A DNA stretch of 64,000 bases from Kribbella pittospori (GTDB taxonomy: Bacteria; Actinomycetota; Actinomycetes; Propionibacteriales; Kribbellaceae), in contig NZ_SJKB01000013.1 of NCBI RefSeq assembly GCF_004331465.1, positions 124,001-188,000 on the forward strand, written 5' to 3'. A program made the position numbers and the translations under genes. Positions 17,201 through 25,272 of this stretch are shown one piece after another (position 1 is the stretch's first letter; every line of letters begins with the position of its first letter). A model generated the notes under the pieces. The model was not told where the DNA came from. It saw only the letters and a program-made list of their open reading frames with translations, and did no database searches.

Positions 17201-18251
17201 GGTTCGTGGACAGGCCCTTGGCGTCGCCCTGCCCGCGCGGGCTGAGCTCGAAGCCGTGGTGGTCCTTCGCCTTGAGATCACTGAGGTACGTGCCGTCCGA
17301 GAACGCCAGGTCGATCGCGGCGTACGTGCTCGGGTAGCTGAGGTCGCCTTCGGTGTGCTCGGGGAAGATCTTGTACGAGAGCCGGGTGTCCTTGCCGACC
17401 TTCAGATCGACGTCGGCGATCTTGTTCCAGGTGTAGCCACGGCCCTCAGCGGTCTGGTGGCCGGCGTACCGGAACGATTTGACGCCGGTGAAGCCGACCC
17501 GGGCGCGGGCGTTGTAGGCACTGGTCGGGCCGGAGTCCAGCCGTGACTCGGCGACCGGGCCGGGTGGCGGCAGCGGCGCGCCGTTGGACAGGTACCAGTC
17601 GGCCAGTTGGACGATGTTCTCGCCGTGGTTCAGCGTGACGTCCAGCTTGAAGAACTTGTACGCCGTCTCGTTCGTGAAGCTGTACTCCTTGGTCTGGAAC
17701 CGGGTCTCGAAGCTCTCGCCCGTCCGGGTGTCCAGGGTCGTCCACGTCGTTCCGTCGTTCGAACCGGACATGGTCCAGTTCTGCGGGTCGCGGCCGTCGG
17801 CGTCGTTGGCCGAAGTCAGCGCGTACTTGCGGATCACCACCGGGACCGAGGTCTCGTAGACCAGCCAGCCGGTCGGCTCGAACACCAGCCACTTGGTGAA
17901 CTTGTCACCGTCGGCCACGTTGGTGGCGATCTCGCCGCCGCCGGTGTTCTCGCCGTTCGCGGTCACCTTCGTGACCTTGTCCATCTCGCTACCGCCGATC
18001 CCGGTCGGCGTCGGCCCGCGGACCCCGTCGGTCCGCGGCTTCCCGTCCGGCCCGGTCTCGACCGCATCGGTGTACCCAGGCTGCGGCTGACCCGGTTCGA
18101 ACGAGGTGAAGAAAGAGGATCCGGTCACCACCGGCTGATCCTGCACGGTGCCGGCTGCCGGTGGACCGGCATGCGCTGACGTCATGGCAGACGACATTGT
18201 CACAACTAGCCCGAGAGACGCGACGAGCCCCAGAGGGCGGCGGAGATCCAT
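14226..18251 (-). CDS. Secreted GH92 family alpha-1,2-mannosidase with carbohydrate-binding-like domains
   Basis: A 1341-residue exo-mannosidase of family GH92, acting outside the cell on mannose-containing glycans (calcium-dependent in the family). A Sec signal peptide (1-28, ending SAHA) is followed by an F5/8C (discoidin)-like domain around 95-225 (NWTMSGSNDGTTW), a second beta-sandwich around 240-390, the GH92 N-terminal region, and the (alpha/alpha)6 catalytic region from about 650 to 1170 (NNGFWDTYRTVWPAYSLL; GYPGDEDNGEMSSWYLFSMLG). A second F5/8C-like domain (WVLEGSNDGTTWSAVDRR) lies near 1210-1320. AAGGAG precedes the ATG. It may recycle the mannosylated material made by the nearby PIG-V-like enzyme. 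Confidence 0.93.
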   Translation of the reverse strand: MDLRRPLGLVASLGLVVTMSSAMTSAHAGPPAAGTVQDQPVVTGSSFFTSFEPGQPQPGYTDAVETGPDGKPRTDGVRGPTPTGIGGSEMDKVTKVTANGENTGGGEIATNVADGDKFTKWLVFEPTGWLVYETSVPVVIRKYALTSANDADGRDPQNWTMSGSNDGTTWTTLDTRTGESFETRFQTKEYSFTNETAYKFFKLDVTLNHGENIVQLADWYLSNGAPLPPPGPVAESRLDSGPTSAYNARARVGFTGVKSFRYAGHQTAEGRGYTWNKIADVDLKVGKDTRLSYKIFPEHTEGDLSYPSTYAAIDLAFSDGTYLSDLKAKDHHGFELSPRGQGDAKGLSTNQWNNVEADLGIVANGKTIQRILIGYDKPSGPAEFRGWVDDLRIAQAINPDTAAQKTASKHPSDLALTTRGTNATGGFSRGNNFPATAVPHGFNFWTPVTNAGSTSWLYDYAKGNNEDNKPTMQALSISHEPSPWMGDRQTFQVMPSTAATPTADRKARAWSFSHDNEVARPYYYGVTFDNGNAAEIAPTDHAAMLRFSFPAGKASLIFDNVNNSGGLTLDPETGVVTGFSDIKSGLSTGAGRLFVYGMVDQEVVASGKLSDGGGAAVGGYFSFGPKVTQVGLRMATSLIGTAQAKKNLELELPADAKFSKVKDTAQELWDAKLRTIEVEGATADQLTTLYSNLYRLFLYPNNGSENTGTASQPVITYASPTSPKVGTDTPTTTGSKIVAGQTYVNNGFWDTYRTVWPAYSLLSQDDAADLVNGFVQQYKDGGWISRWSSPGYANLMVGTSSDVAFADAYLKGIKGIDVQAAYDAAVKNATAVPPSQNVGRKGMDLATFNGYTANTTGEGFSWSMDGYINDFGIANMSKALYDKAKKNDPRKQEYLDNYKYFLNRARNYVTLFDPALGFFQGKGPDGVWGSSPSTFDPRDWGHDYTETNAWNMAFSTPQDGAGLAALYGGRDGLAKKLDEFFSTPEDALHTGGYGGTIHEMLEARDVRMGQYGHSNQPSHHITYMYDVAGQPWKTQEKVREVLSRLYLGSEIGQGYPGDEDNGEMSSWYLFSMLGFYPLQVGSPTYAIGSPLFTKATVRLAGGKKLTISAPDNSAKNIYVKSVKVNGKKWTSTALPHDLIANGGKIEFEMSDQPSRWGTGRNDAPPSITTPGEDPSTWRDSTEDEGAVIGAGDADVTALTDNDSKTQVTLTGATPTITVALPQGRPVGMYTLTSGATGAAPSAWVLEGSNDGTTWSAVDRRTGQTWPWPSSTRAFSIASPKAYTQYRLVLTPAAGAAGVTLSEVELLGTLKGVEAGTHPSDKRAAETKPSPTPSQSIDRNYG

Positions 18252-18442
18252 CTACGCTCCTTGCACGGCCGGACCGGCGCGGCAGCCCAAGCTGCCCGCC
18301 AGTGGAGTACGCGGCCCCGATGACAAGGTTGTCAGCCCGCGCCCGGGGCGATCCTGCCCATCATGATCACCCGCGGTCAAGGGTTCGTCGCGCACTGTTC
18401 GCCCGTGTCTCGGGTTTGGTCGGTCGGCGGTAGGTTGAGGGC

Positions 18443-19342
18443 ATGGATGAGCGTGTGCTGGTTACCGGGGCGGCCGGGTTTATTGGGCGGGCCGTGGTGG
18501 CGGCGTTGCGGGGGCGGGGGGTGGCGGTTACTGCTGTGGATCGGGAGCCGCCGGACTCGTCGTGGGACGACGGGGTGCACGTGGTGACCGGGGATCTGGC
18601 GGAGCAGGAGACGTGTGTTGCGGCGTTCGAGACACGGCCTACCGCGGTGGTGCATCTGGCGGCGTTGACGTCCGTGTTGCGGTCGGTGGATGCGCCGATG
18701 CAGACGTTCGCTCAGAACGTGACGATCACGCAGGTGTTGCTGGAGCTGTCCCGGGGTAGCGGGGTGGACCGGTTCGTGTTGGCGTCGACCAACGCGGTGG
18801 TGGGGGACGTCGGTACGTCGACGATCACGGCGGACTTGCCGTTGCGGCCGTTGACGCCGTACGGGGCGACGAAGGCGGCGTGCGAGATGTTGCTGTCGGC
18901 GTACTCGGGGAGTTACGGGATGGCGACCGCGGCGCTGCGGTTCACGAATGTCTACGGGCCGGGGATGTCGCACAAGGACAGTTTCGTGCCGCGGATGATG
19001 CGGGCGGCGCTGTCGGGGACGGGCGTGCGGGTGTACGGCGACGGGCAGCAGCGGCGGGATCTGGTGTTCATCGACGACGTGGTCAGCGGGATCCTGCTGG
19101 CGCTGGACAGCAAGTACGACGGGCGCGCGATCATCGGATCAGGTCGGTCGGTGTCGGTGCTCGAGCTGATCGAGACGGTGCGGACGGTGACTGGCTGCCC
19201 GGTGCCGGCTGAGCACATCGAGGCGCCGGCGGGGGAGATGCCCGCTGTGGTTGTCGACATCACCAATGACCTTGGGTACGCGCCGACGGTGTCCTTGAAA
19301 GACGGGCTCGCCCGCACATGGCAGTACTTCTCCAACCAGTGA
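18443..19342 (+). CDS. NAD-dependent epimerase/dehydratase (extended SDR)
   Basis: A 299-residue nucleotide-sugar epimerase or dehydratase. The Rossmann motif GAAGFIG is near residue 9. The catalytic Tyr lies in YGATKAACE (YxxxK), the Ser/Thr in ASTNAVVG, and the substrate-binding segment is RFTNVYGPG. The N-terminal GxxGxxG and 300-residue length fit UDP-sugar 4-epimerases, but the substrate cannot be fixed. The stop overlaps the start region of the next glycosyltransferase gene, so the two form one transcription unit. Confidence 0.88.
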   Translation: MDERVLVTGAAGFIGRAVVAALRGRGVAVTAVDREPPDSSWDDGVHVVTGDLAEQETCVAAFETRPTAVVHLAALTSVLRSVDAPMQTFAQNVTITQVLLELSRGSGVDRFVLASTNAVVGDVGTSTITADLPLRPLTPYGATKAACEMLLSAYSGSYGMATAALRFTNVYGPGMSHKDSFVPRMMRAALSGTGVRVYGDGQQRRDLVFIDDVVSGILLALDSKYDGRAIIGSGRSVSVLELIETVRTVTGCPVPAEHIEAPAGEMPAVVVDITNDLGYAPTVSLKDGLARTWQYFSNQ

Positions 19343-21594
19343 TCAATCAACTGCGCCGCCCCCTCGCTTCGCTCGGGGGCGGGCGAGAGACATTGAGGAA
19401 GCACTGGCTGCTGGTCGCGCTGCTGGTGCTGGGGGCCGCGCTCCGGGTGCTGGCGACGGTCGCGTACCAGCCGGCGATCTTGTACGTCGACTCGGTGCGC
19501 TACCTCGACGACATGCACAGCCTGAAGCCGGATCAGCTCAACCCGATCGGCTACTCGCTCTTCCTGAAGCCGTTGACAGCGCTCGGCGGCGTCACCTTCG
19601 TGGTGATCCTGCAGCATGTGATCGGCCTCGCCCTCGGTGTCGCGATCTACGCACTGTGCCGCCGCCTCGGCGTCTATCGCTGGCTCTCCGCACTGGCGGC
19701 CGCACCGCTGTTGCTGGACGCGTACCAGGTCCAGATCGAGCAGAACATCATGGCCGAGACGCTGTTCGACGTACTGCTCGTCGGTCTGCTCTGGCTGCTG
19801 CTCGGCTGGGGTGCCCCCGGCTGGAAGCGTGCGGCCGCCGCTGGGCTGATCCTCGGTGCCGCGTTCGTACTGCGCACCATCGGCATCACTCTGCTCGTTG
19901 CCGTCGTCATCTACCTCGTCGTGGTCGGCTCCGCCTGGCGGACCAGTTGGCGCAGGGTGCTCGGCCGGAGCGCAGCGGTCACCGCTGTGTTCGCGGTCGT
20001 GCTCGGCGGCTACGCGACGTACTTCCACTCGCAAACCGGCCGGTGGGGCTTTTCCGGCGCCGAGAACCAGGTGCTGTACGGCCGGACCGCCGTCGTCGCC
20101 AACTGCGCGAAGCTGCCGCTGAACGATGGCACCCGCCTGTTCTGCCCCAAGGAACCGCTCGGGCACCGGCTGGGCGTCGACAACTACGCCCACGACCACT
20201 ACGGCGACCCGAACTGGCCCGGACCGCTGCCTCCCGGTACGACGAAGCAGCAGCTGGCCACCGACTTCAGCATGCTGGTCATCCGGCACCAGCCGGCCGA
20301 CGTGGCGTGGGCTGCGCTGAAGGACTTCTTCAAGGGGTTCGCGCCCACGCGCACCACCTCGCCGGACGACGTGCCGCTCGACCGCTGGCAGTTCCAGCTC
20401 ACCTATCCGAACCTCAGCGACCCCAACACCGCCAAGGCCGCGGTGAAGTGGGGCGGCACTGAGCCGCACGTGAACACCGGGCCGGCCAAGGTACTGCGCG
20501 CCTACCAGCTGCACGGCGGTTACACCCCGGGCCTGCTGCTCGGTATCGCCGGACTGATCGCGTTCGCTGCGGCGTTCGGACTCGGCCGAGCGAGGACATC
20601 ACGGCTCCGGTCGGCCGCACTGCTGCCAGTCGCGGCCGCAGTGATCCTGCTGCTCGGGTCGGCGGCGTTCGAGTTCTCCTGGCGGTACCAGCTGCCTGGT
20701 CTGGTCCTGTTCCCATTCGCTGGTGCGCTCGGGCTCACCGCCCTGCTCGGCCGGAGTCAGCAGCGCGCGCCGCTCGCGCAGTACCCGGACAAGGTCGACT
20801 CGGCCGCGCTGGATGACCTCCGTGAACGGCACGGTGACCCGGCGTTCGCTCCGCTCGTCGTGGTGATTGCCGCGTACAACGAAGCAGGCGGCATCGGTCC
20901 GGTCCTGGAGCACATGCCCAAGACCTGCGCCGGCCTCCCAGTCGACGTACTGGTCGTGGTCGACGGCGCGGAGGACAACACCGCCGAGATCGCGGCCGAG
21001 CACGGTGCGTACGTCTGCGTCGCGCCGGTCAACCGTGGTCAGGGTGCTGCACTGCGGCTCGGTTATCAGATCGCGGCGCAGGGCGGAGCGCAGTACGTCG
21101 CGACGACGGATGGCGACGGGCAGTACGACAACGACGAGCTGCCGGTGCTGCTCGCGCCGATCCTGGAGGGCCGGGCCGACTTCGTCACCGGCTCCCGGCG
21201 ACTCGGTCAGGAGGACGCGGACAGTCGCCTGCGCTGGGTCGGTGTGCGCGTGTTCGCCGTACTGGCGTCGATCCTGACTCGGCGGAAGCTGACCGATACC
21301 TCGTTCGGGTTCCGGGCGATGCGGGCGGCGCTCGCGTGCTCGGTGACGCTGAGGGAGCCGCAGTACCAGTCGTCCGAGTTGCTGCTCGGTGTGCTGGCCG
21401 GCGGCGCCCGGGTGGTCGAGCTGCCGATGACGATGCGCCGCCGTGGCGACGGGAACAGCAAGAAGGGCCCGGGCCTGGTGTACGGCGCGAACTACGCCCG
21501 CGTCATGACTGGGACGTGGTGGCGGGAGTACGTACTGCGGCGGCTTCCGGCTTGGCGAACACGAACCGGTCGAACAGCACGAACTTCAGGGTGA
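19318..21594 (+). CDS. Fused GT-C membrane glycosyltransferase and GT2 glycosyltransferase
   Basis: A 758-residue two-part protein. Residues 1-490 form a polytopic membrane region with about ten helices and an acidic first loop (YVDSVRYLDDMHSL), like ArnT/PMT-type GT-C enzymes that use polyprenyl-linked sugars. Residues 510-740 are a cytoplasmic GT2 domain (LVVVIAAYNEAGGIG; VVVDGAEDNTAEIA; the DxD-like TTDGDGQYDNDELP; DTSFGFRAMR) similar to dolichyl-phosphate sugar synthases. The fusion could both make and use a lipid-linked sugar. An ATG at 19318 overlaps the epimerase by 25 bases; a GTG at 19339 (4-base GTGA overlap) is an equally good start. Confidence 0.85.
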   Translation: MAVLLQPVINQLRRPLASLGGGRETLRKHWLLVALLVLGAALRVLATVAYQPAILYVDSVRYLDDMHSLKPDQLNPIGYSLFLKPLTALGGVTFVVILQHVIGLALGVAIYALCRRLGVYRWLSALAAAPLLLDAYQVQIEQNIMAETLFDVLLVGLLWLLLGWGAPGWKRAAAAGLILGAAFVLRTIGITLLVAVVIYLVVVGSAWRTSWRRVLGRSAAVTAVFAVVLGGYATYFHSQTGRWGFSGAENQVLYGRTAVVANCAKLPLNDGTRLFCPKEPLGHRLGVDNYAHDHYGDPNWPGPLPPGTTKQQLATDFSMLVIRHQPADVAWAALKDFFKGFAPTRTTSPDDVPLDRWQFQLTYPNLSDPNTAKAAVKWGGTEPHVNTGPAKVLRAYQLHGGYTPGLLLGIAGLIAFAAAFGLGRARTSRLRSAALLPVAAAVILLLGSAAFEFSWRYQLPGLVLFPFAGALGLTALLGRSQQRAPLAQYPDKVDSAALDDLRERHGDPAFAPLVVVIAAYNEAGGIGPVLEHMPKTCAGLPVDVLVVVDGAEDNTAEIAAEHGAYVCVAPVNRGQGAALRLGYQIAAQGGAQYVATTDGDGQYDNDELPVLLAPILEGRADFVTGSRRLGQEDADSRLRWVGVRVFAVLASILTRRKLTDTSFGFRAMRAALACSVTLREPQYQSSELLLGVLAGGARVVELPMTMRRRGDGNSKKGPGLVYGANYARVMTGTWWREYVLRRLPAWRTRTGRTARTSG

Positions 21595-21634
21595 TGATTG
21601 CGTACGGCAACAGCTCACAGGTGCGGTCGGCAGC
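21503..21634 (-). pseudogene. Possible remnant of a GtrA-like gene
   Basis: On the minus strand, directly after the methyltransferase stop, a short frame reads ELLPYAIITLKFVLFDRFVF before a TGA at 21503. This resembles the C-terminal membrane helix and basic end of GtrA-type flippase proteins. There is no start codon or N-terminal part, and the segment is antisense to the end of the glycosyltransferase gene. It may be a gene fragment, or a chance hydrophobic frame in GC-rich DNA. Confidence 0.3.
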
Positions 21635-21635
21635 C

Positions 21636-22355
21636 TCATCCTGGCACTCGGGCCACGCCGAGCACTGTCTGTCCGAACGGGACCGGGACCACTGACTCCA
21701 CCGCCCGCGTCACCGGTACGACGAAGCGGTCGTAGATCGAGACCAATCGCGGGTTCGGCTTGGTGCTCCCGCCCCGACGAACCGCTGCCCACCAAGCGAT
21801 CCCGCCGAGCAGGTTCACCGGCTTGGCCAGCTCAACCCGCAGTCCGGCCCGCTCGAACGCATCGCGCAGCGTGGCCGGCGTGTACCGGCGGAAATGGCCG
21901 ACCCGGCGGTCGAATTCGCCGTACAGCTGCTGGTAGCCGGGCACCCACAGCACGATCGTGCCGCCGGGGATCACCAGTCTGGACAGCGATTTCAGCGCCG
22001 CGGCGTCGTCCTCGATGTGCTCCAGCACGTTGATCGCAACGATCGAGTCAACCGGCTTGCCTACCGAAAGCTCGCCACCCAGCGCCAGTTGGCGCGCCTC
22101 CACCTCCGGCCGGTCGGCGAACCGCTCAGCCAGCAACTCGACCGCATCCGGGTCCGCATCGGTGAGCACCAACCGGTCCAGACCGGTGAACTGGGAAGCG
22201 AACTCGCCTAGCCCGGCGCCCACCTCCAGGACCGTGCGCCCGCAGTGCGGCGCGATCAGGTCGTACTGGTAGCGGCGGTACCGCGGCTGGTCGGCGCCGC
22301 CCTGCTCGAGGTCGCGTCCGGTCGCGTCGCTGAAGGCTCCGGTATGTTCCCGCAT
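21636..22355 (-). CDS. Class I SAM-dependent methyltransferase
   Basis: A 239-residue methyltransferase with motif I VLEVGAGLGEFA, acidic LTDADPD and post-II INVLEHIEDD. The region from GYQQLYGEFDRRVGHFRRYTP onward is typical of methyltransferases in glycan and glycolipid clusters (UbiG-like fold). It converges on the glycosyltransferase gene and diverges from sqdB with a 164-base gap. Its likely job is to methylate a sugar or lipid made by this locus, but the acceptor is unknown. Confidence 0.85.
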   Translation of the reverse strand: MREHTGAFSDATGRDLEQGGADQPRYRRYQYDLIAPHCGRTVLEVGAGLGEFASQFTGLDRLVLTDADPDAVELLAERFADRPEVEARQLALGGELSVGKPVDSIVAINVLEHIEDDAAALKSLSRLVIPGGTIVLWVPGYQQLYGEFDRRVGHFRRYTPATLRDAFERAGLRVELAKPVNLLGGIAWWAAVRRGGSTKPNPRLVSIYDRFVVPVTRAVESVVPVPFGQTVLGVARVPG

Positions 22356-22519
22356 CTTGGCAATTGTGCCCTCTCCCCGCGAGGCTGTGCCGGCCGGGAC
22401 GAATTGCCAGCAAATTCTCAGCCGCCGAAGTGGAACTGATCACGTTAGGTTTGGTTCACGCCGGGATAGGAACAGGTACAACGGCAACTTTTCTCTCTAC
22501 TGCGAAGGCGGAACCCCTC

Positions 22520-23674
22520 GTGCGCGTACTGGTCCTCGGTGGTGATGGTTACCTTGGGTGGCCGACCGCGCTCCACCTGTCCGATCGTGGTCATGACATC
22601 GCTGTACTCGACAACTTCGCCCGCCGGGGCTACGACACCGAGCTGGGAGTGCAGAGCCTGGTGCCGATCCAGGATCTGGACGCCCGGGTCGCCGCCTGGG
22701 AGGAGGTGTCCGGAAAGCGGCTCACTTCGTACGTCGGTGACCTGCTCGACGCGGACTTCGTCTACCGGGTGCTGAGCGAGTTCGAGCCGGACGCGATCGT
22801 CCACTTCGCCGAGCAGCGGGCGGCGCCGTACTCCATGATCGACCGGGCACACGCGGTCTACACCCAGCACAACAACGTGGTCGGCACGCTGAACCTGATG
22901 TACGCCATCGCCGAGACGAACCCGGACATCCACCTGGTCAAGCTCGGCACGATGGGTGAGTACGGAACGCCGAACATCGACATCGAGGAAGGCTGGCTGG
23001 AGGTCGAGCACAACGGGCGCAAGGACCGGATGCTCTACCCGAAGAAGCCGGGCTCCTTCTACCACCTGAGCAAGGTGCACGACTCGCACAACCTCGAGTT
23101 CGGCTGCCGGATCTGGGGCCTGCGCGTCACCGACCTCAACCAAGGCGTCGTCTACGGGCAGCAGACCGACCAGACCGTGCAGGACGCGCGGCTGGCGACG
23201 CGGTTCGACTACGACGCCGTGTTCGGCACCGTGCTCAACCGGTTTGTCATCCAGGCCGTGCTCGGCGAGCCGCTGACCGTCTACGGCACCGGCGGCCAGA
23301 CCCGTGGCCTGCTGGACATCCGGGACACGGTCGAGTGCATCCGGCTCGCGGTCGAGAACCCGGCGGATGCCGGCGAGTTCCGGGTCTTCAACCAGATGAC
23401 CGAGAGCTACTCGGTCGCGCAGATTGCGGAGAAGGTCGCGGAGTGCTTCCCCGGCCCGGTCCAGGTGGAGCACCTGGAGAACCCGCGGGTCGAGCTGGCC
23501 GAGCACTACTACAACGTCAAGCACACCGGACTGGTCGGCCTCGGCCTGCAGCCGCACCTGCTGTCGGAGACGCTGATCGAGTCGATGTTCGACATCGTCT
23601 CCGCCAACAAGGACCGCGTCGACGCGGCTGCCCTACTACCGACCGTCCGCTGGCGCGGACATCTCAAGGCCTAG
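22520..23674 (+). CDS. sqdB: UDP-sulfoquinovose synthase homologue
   Basis: A 384-residue extended-SDR enzyme closely resembling plant SQD1 and bacterial SqdB, which join UDP-glucose and sulfite to form UDP-sulfoquinovose. Signature segments include GGDGYLGWPTALHLSDRGHD, NFARRGYDTELG, HFAEQRAAPYSMIDR, YTQHNNVVGTLN, LGTMGEYGTPNIDIEEG, FYHLSKVHDSHN and TDLNQGVVYG; the catalytic Tyr of YHLSK is present. The GTG at 22520 gives the normal N-terminus, with AAGGCGG upstream. No sulfolipid synthase (SqdX) gene is seen within 10 kb, so the product may be a sulfonated glycan rather than SQDG. Confidence 0.9.
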   Translation: MRVLVLGGDGYLGWPTALHLSDRGHDIAVLDNFARRGYDTELGVQSLVPIQDLDARVAAWEEVSGKRLTSYVGDLLDADFVYRVLSEFEPDAIVHFAEQRAAPYSMIDRAHAVYTQHNNVVGTLNLMYAIAETNPDIHLVKLGTMGEYGTPNIDIEEGWLEVEHNGRKDRMLYPKKPGSFYHLSKVHDSHNLEFGCRIWGLRVTDLNQGVVYGQQTDQTVQDARLATRFDYDAVFGTVLNRFVIQAVLGEPLTVYGTGGQTRGLLDIRDTVECIRLAVENPADAGEFRVFNQMTESYSVAQIAEKVAECFPGPVQVEHLENPRVELAEHYYNVKHTGLVGLGLQPHLLSETLIESMFDIVSANKDRVDAAALLPTVRWRGHLKA

Positions 23675-24039
23675 ACGAAGAAGCAGAAGATGTGGCCGAC
23701 CGGGTCGGCGTACACGCGCACGTCGGGCTGCGGCTGGAACTCCATCAGCCGCGCCCCGGCGTCGATCGCGCGCCGGTGCGCCGTCTCCAGGTCGTCCACC
23801 TTGAAGTCCAGGTGCAGCTGCATCTGCTGCTGCTCGCGAGAGCTCGGCCAGGTCGGCGGCCGGTACGTCGGCTCGCCCTGGAACGACAGCTTCGTCACTC
23901 CCTGCGGGCCGATCGCGGTCGCCCAGCCCTCCTCGTCGTCGCCGAGCTCCCAACCGAGCAGCCGGCAGTAGAAGCGGGCCAGCTCCTGCGGGTCCGGCGC
24001 GTCGAGTACAACACCCATCAACGGAATCTTCTCGTTCAT
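23671..24039 (-). CDS. VOC family (glyoxalase/bleomycin-resistance-like) protein
   Basis: A 122-residue vicinal-oxygen-chelate protein with the paired beta-alpha-beta fold: GVVLDAPDPQELARFYCRLLGWEL at the N-terminus and LHLDFKVDDLETAHRRAIDAGA later, ending with ADPVGHIFCFF. The reaction is unknown. It overlaps the sqdB stop by four bases on the opposite strand. An ATG at 24039 is preferred over the GTG-led upstream extension that would run into the methyltransferase gene. Confidence 0.85.
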   Translation of the reverse strand: MNEKIPLMGVVLDAPDPQELARFYCRLLGWELGDDEEGWATAIGPQGVTKLSFQGEPTYRPPTWPSSREQQQMQLHLDFKVDDLETAHRRAIDAGARLMEFQPQPDVRVYADPVGHIFCFFV

Positions 24040-24049
24040 CCATCGCAGG

Positions 24050-24799
24050 TTAGGCGCGCCCACCGACAAGCAACGTCGGGATCGCGGCCAGGAAGCGGTC
24101 CCGGGCCCCTCGATCAGCCTGTTCGGCGAGCCACGCGCCGGCGTCGTCCTGCGTGATCAACGCCTCCTTCACCGCCGCGGCCGCCGCCATCTCCAGCTGA
24201 GGCGCCATCACCGAGTGATCCGTCACCACCTCGGTCCGTACGACGACCTCGACGTCCTGGAATCCGGCATCGAGAAGCAGATCCCGGAGACTGCGGGCCG
24301 CCCGCGGAGCCACCGAGCGTGACTCGAGGCCGAGCAGTACGACGTCAGTCAGATCCTGGTCGGCGCTGTCGATCAGCAGGAAGCCGTAGTCCTGCCCGCC
24401 GAGCACGATCCGTCCGCCCGGCCGGACGACCCGTCGCGCCTCCGCCACGGTCGGATTCGGGTCCTCGAGCAGATGGAACAGCCGTACCGCGCGATAGCCG
24501 TCCATCGACTCGTTCTCCAGCGGCAGATCATCGGACCGTGCCACGTGAAACATCGCACCGGGCACACGGGTCCGGGCGGCGTCGATCGCCTCGGGATCCG
24601 CGTCCAGGCCGGTCACCTTGAGGCCCTTCTTGGCCAACTCGCTGACCGCATGCCCGGCGCCACAACCCACATCGACGCAGGTCGCGCCCCGCTTCAGGCC
24701 CAGCAGCCGGTACGACTCCGCCCGGAGCTCCGCTGCTCCGGCCCGTTCCTCGATCCGCTCCAGAAAGCTCATGACCTTACGCTGCAACTTCAGGTCCAC
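24050..24799 (-). CDS. Class I SAM-dependent methyltransferase
   Basis: A 249-residue methyltransferase with motif I CVDVGCGAGHAVSELA, motif II VTGLDADPEAIDAAR and the post-motif RRVVRPGGRIVLGGQDY. Similar proteins methylate small molecules such as quinone precursors, but I do not assign a substrate. A GTG at 24799 opens the frame and lies inside an 18-bp palindrome; an ATG at 24772 with a weak AAGG upstream is an alternative start that would leave the palindrome in the leader. It diverges from a VOC gene 100 bases away. Confidence 0.82.
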   Translation of the reverse strand: MDLKLQRKVMSFLERIEERAGAAELRAESYRLLGLKRGATCVDVGCGAGHAVSELAKKGLKVTGLDADPEAIDAARTRVPGAMFHVARSDDLPLENESMDGYRAVRLFHLLEDPNPTVAEARRVVRPGGRIVLGGQDYGFLLIDSADQDLTDVVLLGLESRSVAPRAARSLRDLLLDAGFQDVEVVVRTEVVTDHSVMAPQLEMAAAAAVKEALITQDDAGAWLAEQADRGARDRFLAAIPTLLVGGRA

Positions 24800-24805
24800 C
24801 TGAAG
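24788..24805. promoter_or_regulatory. 18-bp palindrome at the methyltransferase start
   Basis: CTTCAGGT-CC-ACCTGAAG is a perfect inverted repeat with a 2-base centre, in the short intergenic region between two divergent genes. It could be a regulator site or a hairpin that hides the GTG start. Confidence 0.5.
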
Positions 24806-24899
24806 TCAAGCCGCCGGAGGTTGTCACACATCCGGGGGAATCTGCGTCAGGCTGGGTGGCGGGACCGTCCCGTCGATGTCGCAAGGCAGGAGCAGGGTC

Positions 24900-25265
24900 G
24901 TGAAGTTCGCGAAGACCATCGTGTACGTCGAGGACGCCAAGGCGTCGATCGAGTTCTTCGAGCGTGCGTTCGGGTGGAAGGGGACCTACTGGGACCAGGG
25001 GGCGGGAGAGGTGGACGCCGGCGACACCAAGATCGTCTTCGCCACCTACACAGTCGGCCAGAGCCACCTGACCGACGTCGGCGCGCCCGGCGCAGTCGGC
25101 TTCGAGCTCGGGCTGACCAGTGAGGACGTCGAGGGCGACTTCCAGCGAGCCGTCGACGCCGGCGCCGAGCCGCTGAAGGCACCGGAGAAGTCTCCGTGGG
25201 GGCAGGTCACGTCGTACCTGCGCTGCCCCGACGGCACCGTCATCGACCTGGCCTCGCCGGCCTAG
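24900..25265 (+). CDS. VOC family protein
   Basis: A 121-residue glyoxalase-superfamily protein: KTIVYVEDAKASIEFFERAFGW, then DAGDTKIVFATY, and the closing LRCPDGTVIDLASP. It is similar in size and layout to the VOC protein at 23671 but not close enough to call a recent duplication. The GTG at 24900 has GGAGCAGG just upstream. It is divergent from the methyltransferase and converges on the alanine-racemase-like gene. Confidence 0.85.
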   Translation: MKFAKTIVYVEDAKASIEFFERAFGWKGTYWDQGAGEVDAGDTKIVFATYTVGQSHLTDVGAPGAVGFELGLTSEDVEGDFQRAVDAGAEPLKAPEKSPWGQVTSYLRCPDGTVIDLASPA

Positions 25266-25272
25266 GCCGTTT

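Noticed and set aside
14844..17546. 900-codon open frame on the plus strand
   Set aside because: It is antisense to the GH92 gene, lacks family motifs, is Arg/Val-rich and comes from the high-GC codon bias.
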